From NCBI GenBank assembly GCA_947311795.1, contig CAMZLX010000136.1:1-24874 (forward strand): DNA of 24,874 bases. Reading direction: 5' to 3'. The DNA comes from an uncultured Zetaproteobacteria bacterium (GTDB taxonomy: Bacteria; Pseudomonadota; Zetaproteobacteria; Mariprofundales; Mariprofundaceae). Made by a program: the position numbers and the translations under genes. A model generated the notes under the pieces. It worked only from the letters and a program-made list of their open reading frames with translations, made no database searches and was not told the origin of the DNA. Below are positions 22,622 through 24,874 of this stretch, piece by piece (the first letter of the stretch is position 1; each line of letters begins with the position of its first letter).

Positions 22622-23290
22622 TTATGAGCAAATGGCGTAAATACGGATAGCTTCTCTTTTACCTTTGAACAAGGCGCGCTCAACAAATGCATAACTCTTT
22701 TTAGCTTCATCATCGTGTAGGTTATCAATAAAGGTTTGAGTCATCAATGCTTTAAAGGGTTCTGCGATGCCACATAACCTTGCTGCGGTGTTCACAGTAT
22801 CTCCAATGACGGTAAACTCACGCCTTGAATGGTCACCCAATAAACCAAACAGAACAGAACCATCATTAAGCCCAAAGCCGACGTGGCAAGGTAGGTAAGC
22901 CTTGTTATCATCAAGTTTTTTTAGCTCTTTGAGTAAGTATTGTACACATTGAAATGCACGCAGGCTTCGATCTTCACCTGAGAAACATGCTAAGAGGCCA
23001 TCGCCTAAGAATTTATTCACACTGCCACCAAAATTCGCAATATACTTGCTTTGTAAAGCAAGACTTGCATTGATTGTTTCGTAGACTTTATGGGGGTTGT
23101 ATTGCTCACTTAAAGCGGTAAATCCACGCATATCACTAAAAAGTATGGTCATGTCTTGTTCAAATGCGAGGTCTTGTGGGAGATCGCCAATATAATTATT
23201 AACCACATCCATGGTTTCTTTGGGTAAAAAGCTGTTGAAGGCTGTTGGGTGAATACTATGGTTATTTAATATGGGTTGATTATTCTTCAT
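22622..23290 (-). CDS. Class III adenylate cyclase, catalytic domain only
   Basis: A 222-residue cytoplasmic cyclase. All key residues are present: metal-binding Asp53 (FSDMRGF) and Asp97 (GDGLLA), the adenine-selecting pair Lys93 (NKFLGDG) and Asp164 (VIGDTVN), and the transition-state pair Asn167 and Arg171 (VNTAAR). These predict cAMP rather than cGMP production. There is no recognisable sensor domain. The first 45 residues include FLPKETMDVVNNYIG, a short linker often found just before such domains. It is the first gene of the minus-strand string that runs into polysaccharide genes, with no obvious Shine-Dalgarno site. Input may come from a partner protein. Confidence 0.9.
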   Translation of the reverse strand: MKNNQPILNNHSIHPTAFNSFLPKETMDVVNNYIGDLPQDLAFEQDMTILFSDMRGFTALSEQYNPHKVYETINASLALQSKYIANFGGSVNKFLGDGLLACFSGEDRSLRAFQCVQYLLKELKKLDDNKAYLPCHVGFGLNDGSVLFGLLGDHSRREFTVIGDTVNTAARLCGIAEPFKALMTQTFIDNLHDDEAKKSYAFVERALFKGKREAIRIYAICS

Positions 23291-23338
23291 CTTGATTGAA
23301 AGTAAGCAAATTTCAAGCCAAGTGTGTAATTAGAGCCA

Positions 23339-23368
23339 TAACGCTTGATACTCTGCGTCTAAGCGTTA
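23339..23368. repeat. 8-base inverted repeat between cyclase and tRNA-Ser genes
   Basis: TAACGCTT (23339-23346) and AAGCGTTA (23361-23368) are perfectly complementary with 14 bases between. It lies in the short divergent region that must hold the start signals of the cyclase operon and of tRNA-Ser. It could be an operator; without a T run it is not a typical terminator. Confidence 0.5.
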
Positions 23369-23397
23369 AAGTGCCGCCAGTTTCAATTTTAGAGCTT

Positions 23398-23485
23398 GGA
23401 GAGATGTCAGAGTGGCCGAATGAGCACGCTTGGAAAGCGTGTGTACAGCAATGTACCGAGGGTTCGAATCCCTCTCTCTCCGCCA
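23398..23485 (+). tRNA. tRNA-Ser (GGA)
   Basis: The acceptor stem GGAGAGA (23398-23404) pairs with TCTCTCC (23475-23481), followed by discriminator G and an encoded CCA. The anticodon stem CACGC/GCGTG encloses the loop TTGGAAA, so the anticodon is GGA (23432-23434), which reads UCC and UCU. A long variable arm (GTACAGCAATGTAC region) marks a class II serine tRNA. The T arm GAGGG-TTCGAAT-CCCTC is intact. Confidence 0.97.
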
Positions 23486-23512
23486 TTTTTGATGGTAAGC
23501 TCACTACAGTTT

Positions 23513-23529
23513 TCATGTTTTAAACATGA
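23513..23529. repeat. 17-base near-perfect palindrome upstream of the SRP RNA
   Basis: TCATGTTT (23513-23520) and AAACATGA (23522-23529) are perfectly complementary around one T. It lies nine bases before the SRP RNA, where a promoter is expected. It may be a protein-binding site overlapping that promoter. Confidence 0.5.
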
Positions 23530-23537
23530 TACCGATT

Positions 23538-23648
23538 GTCACTTGGGTCGGGCCTTGCACGGAAAGTCTTTGTGAACCCCGTCAGGTCCGGAAGGAAGCA
23601 GCGGCAGCAAGGTTCTTTTGCGTTGCAAACCAGTCCGGCTCAAGTGGC
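23538..23648 (+). ncRNA. ffs: Signal recognition particle RNA, bacterial small (4.5S) type
   Basis: The universal SRP core is present: GTGAACCCCGTCAGGTCC, then the GGAA tetraloop and GGAAGCAGCGGCAGCA, which form the asymmetric and symmetric internal loops bound by Ffh. The ends close by a 14-pair helix with a few G-U pairs (23538-23551 with 23635-23648), giving about 111 nt, close to the 114 nt of E. coli 4.5S RNA. There is no Alu domain. Seven T residues (23650-23656) follow and probably end transcription; they overlap the stop codon of the convergent SPOR gene. Confidence 0.95.
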
Positions 23649-23654
23649 ATTTTT

Positions 23655-24200
23655 TTATTTTGCGGTCACAATAAACCCTTGAAGGTTGTTTTTACGTTGC
23701 AAATGTTTTTTTAAGGTCAGCGCGTCGCTCTTGGTAACCACAGGCCCGACCCAAACAGCATGTTTATCTGCTTTACGCTTGATGATGGCGTAGTGATATT
23801 TCTTTTTTATTTTCTCAAGCATCAGTCGTGCAAGTTTTTCTTGTTGAAATGCACCAACTTGTACAAAATAGTTTCCTTGTCCGAGCACTATTTTATGAGC
23901 ACTTTGTTTGCTAGTTGGAACTTTGTGTAAGGTAGCTATCTTTGTGTCTACCGACTCTTTTTTTAAAGGTATGGTAGACTTTTTCGATGGTGTAGCCGTT
24001 TGTGGTAAAATAGGGCATTCTGTGGTTTGTACTTTTAGATTCGTAGAAGTTTGTGCTTCGGGTATGTTATTTTGCATGGTTGAGGTTAGAAAAGACCACG
24101 ACACAATAAGCAAGACAATACACGCTGTGGTAACTGCTAAAATGCTTGCGAATTTAAGTTCAGCTTTTTGGGCATTGAATACTGAAAACCAAGCGTTCAT
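23655..24200 (-). CDS. SPOR-domain protein with single membrane segment
   Basis: A 181-residue protein with a short cytoplasmic start, one membrane helix (FASILAVTTACIVLLIVSWS, 17-36), a Lys/Thr/Pro-rich linker and a C-terminal SPOR domain (about 108-180: NYFVQVGAFQQEKLARLMLE, then HAVWVGPVVTKSDALTLKK). SPOR domains bind denuded peptidoglycan glycan strands, often at the division septum. It begins seven bases after the receiver-domain gene, so they are likely cotranscribed. No strong ribosome site is seen. It resembles small DedD/FtsN-like proteins but cannot be named. Confidence 0.83.
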   Translation of the reverse strand: MNAWFSVFNAQKAELKFASILAVTTACIVLLIVSWSFLTSTMQNNIPEAQTSTNLKVQTTECPILPQTATPSKKSTIPLKKESVDTKIATLHKVPTSKQSAHKIVLGQGNYFVQVGAFQQEKLARLMLEKIKKKYHYAIIKRKADKHAVWVGPVVTKSDALTLKKHLQRKNNLQGFIVTAK

Positions 24201-24207
24201 TTATTAT

Positions 24208-24606
24208 TTAAGGTCTACCTTTTAAAACTTCAACAATTTTCAAGCAAAAATTATTGTAGCGAAAAGGTTTATTTAGAATGTTGAGCTTTATGTCGGGAAA
24301 ACGTTGAATCAAATCATTGGGATAACCTGTTATGAAAACGACACGATGAATAATATTAGGGTTGGTATGCAATAAGCTACTAAATATTTCATCACCAGTG
24401 AGTTTGGGTAAACGTACATCCAATAAAATAACATGATATTGTTCGCCATGAGCACTAAGTTCAAACACGCCCTGAACAGGGTCATTAAACGCTTTGATTT
24501 CACACGTGATTTTTTTATTAGAGAAAAAACGTTGAATAAAAGTAACAATGACATTTTGTACTGAATCATCATCATCAATGGTTAATATCTTAATTGTGTT
24601 TGTCAT
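24208..24606 (-). CDS. Stand-alone response-regulator receiver domain
   Basis: A 132-residue CheY-like receiver without an output domain. The acidic pocket ILTIDDDDS, the phosphoacceptor Asp in HVILLDVRLPKLTGDE, the conserved Thr in VVFITGYP and Lys in LNKPFR are all present. ATG 24606 is chosen because GGGAGG lies just upstream; the open frame continues 21 codons further but into non-family sequence. The partner kinase is not in the window. The downstream neighbour is a SPOR protein and the upstream one an M23 peptidase, so a role tied to cell-wall work is possible but unproven. Confidence 0.88.
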   Translation of the reverse strand: MTNTIKILTIDDDDSVQNVIVTFIQRFFSNKKITCEIKAFNDPVQGVFELSAHGEQYHVILLDVRLPKLTGDEIFSSLLHTNPNIIHRVVFITGYPNDLIQRFPDIKLNILNKPFRYNNFCLKIVEVLKGRP

Positions 24607-24670
24607 GATAAAATACCTCCCAGTAGAAACTAGCGTATGATGTGCTTGTTTGTTAAAGAAGGCAAGCAAA

Positions 24671-24874
24671 CTAAGGCTTTGAGTTTTCTACAGTTAACAT
24701 TGCTCTAGGGTCAACTTTATTACCATTAAATTGTACACCCCAATGCAAATGAGACCCTGTGGAACGACCTGTGCTGCCCACTTCGGCGAATATATCCCCT
24801 TGCTGAAGTATGTCCCCTTGTTTGACCAATGATTTATTAAGATGGGCATATACCGTGGTAATACCATTGCCATG
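24671..24874 (-). CDS. M23 (lysostaphin-type) metallopeptidase, C-terminal fragment
   Basis: The 67 codons at the window edge give HGNGITTVYAHL, the block EVGSTGRSTGSHLHWGVQF with the HxH zinc-ligand motif, and DPRAML before the stop at 24671-24673. This is the end of an LytM/M23 domain. Such proteins cut or help to cut peptidoglycan cross-links in the periplasm. The rest of the gene lies beyond 24874. The receiver-domain gene follows after 64 bases. Whether it is an active enzyme or an EnvC/NlpD-like regulator cannot be told from this part, but the HLH motif is intact. Confidence 0.88.
   Translation of the reverse strand, partial: HGNGITTVYAHLNKSLVKQGDILQQGDIFAEVGSTGRSTGSHLHWGVQFNGNKVDPRAMLTVENSKP

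Noticed and set aside
1..24874. CRISPR arrays, integron attC sites, complete insertion sequences, prophage genes
   Set aside because: No regularly spaced repeats, transposase or phage genes were seen on either strand; only short repeats near the TA modules suggest past mobility.

Overview
The window comes from the chromosome of a Gram-negative bacterium, most likely a proteobacterium. It holds lipopolysaccharide (LPS) core genes (heptosyltransferases, O-antigen ligases), an OmpA-type lipoprotein, a short 4.5S-type SRP RNA, XerD and EttA. Base composition looks like the low to mid 40s percent GC by eye (not computed). A low-GC zetaproteobacterium or gammaproteobacterium would fit, but I cannot name a species from sequence alone.

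Layout. (1) 1-2260: the 3' part of xerD, then ettA closed by a strong terminator. (2) 2315-4257: an accessory island of three unrelated type II toxin-antitoxin (TA) modules. They are a HigB-like toxin with an HTH antitoxin (+), a RelE-like toxin with a Phd/YefM antitoxin (-), and yefM with a frameshifted yoeB (-). Each has its own promoter. (3) 4277-6161 (-): a truncated, chimeric amino-acid permease, a GT32-type glycosyltransferase and a HEPN-like hypothetical gene. (4) 6252-7103 (-): an Mrp/ApbC Fe-S carrier ATPase, divergent from the next block. (5) 7211-15893 (+): nine tightly packed genes, almost all overlapping by 4-11 nt. They encode a lichenase-type GH16 enzyme, heptosyltransferase I, a DUF3108 periplasmic protein, an isoprenylcysteine/phospholipid-methyltransferase-like membrane protein, a membrane-anchored sialidase-like protein, an unknown membrane protein, an LTA-synthase-like phosphotransferase, a GT4 and a WaaE-like GT2. 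(6) 23290-15883 (-): seven closely spaced genes converging on block 5. They encode a class III adenylate cyclase, a YihY-type membrane protein, an RlmL-like RNA methyltransferase, an O-antigen ligase/polymerase with TPRs, an OmpA-family lipoprotein, a second O-antigen ligase and a second GT9 heptosyltransferase. (7) 23398-23648 (+): tRNA-Ser(GGA) and the SRP RNA. (8) 24874-23655 (-): the end of an M23 peptidase, a lone receiver-domain protein and a SPOR-domain protein.

How the parts fit. Blocks 5 and 6 look like one envelope-polysaccharide locus read from both ends. Glycosyltransferases build a core or oligosaccharide, the two O-antigen-ligase-type proteins polymerise or attach it, and the LTA-synthase-like enzyme could add glycerol-phosphate-type groups. 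The GH16 and sialidase-like proteins could trim surface glycans. The combination of lichenase-type GH16, sialidase-like protein, DUF3108, membrane methyltransferase and LTA-synthase-like protein in one translationally coupled operon with WaaC is the best candidate here for an undescribed surface-modification system. The TA island, with one module already decaying and a truncated permease beside it, is the clearest sign of past insertion and deletion. No gene-free stretch longer than about 300 bases is present.
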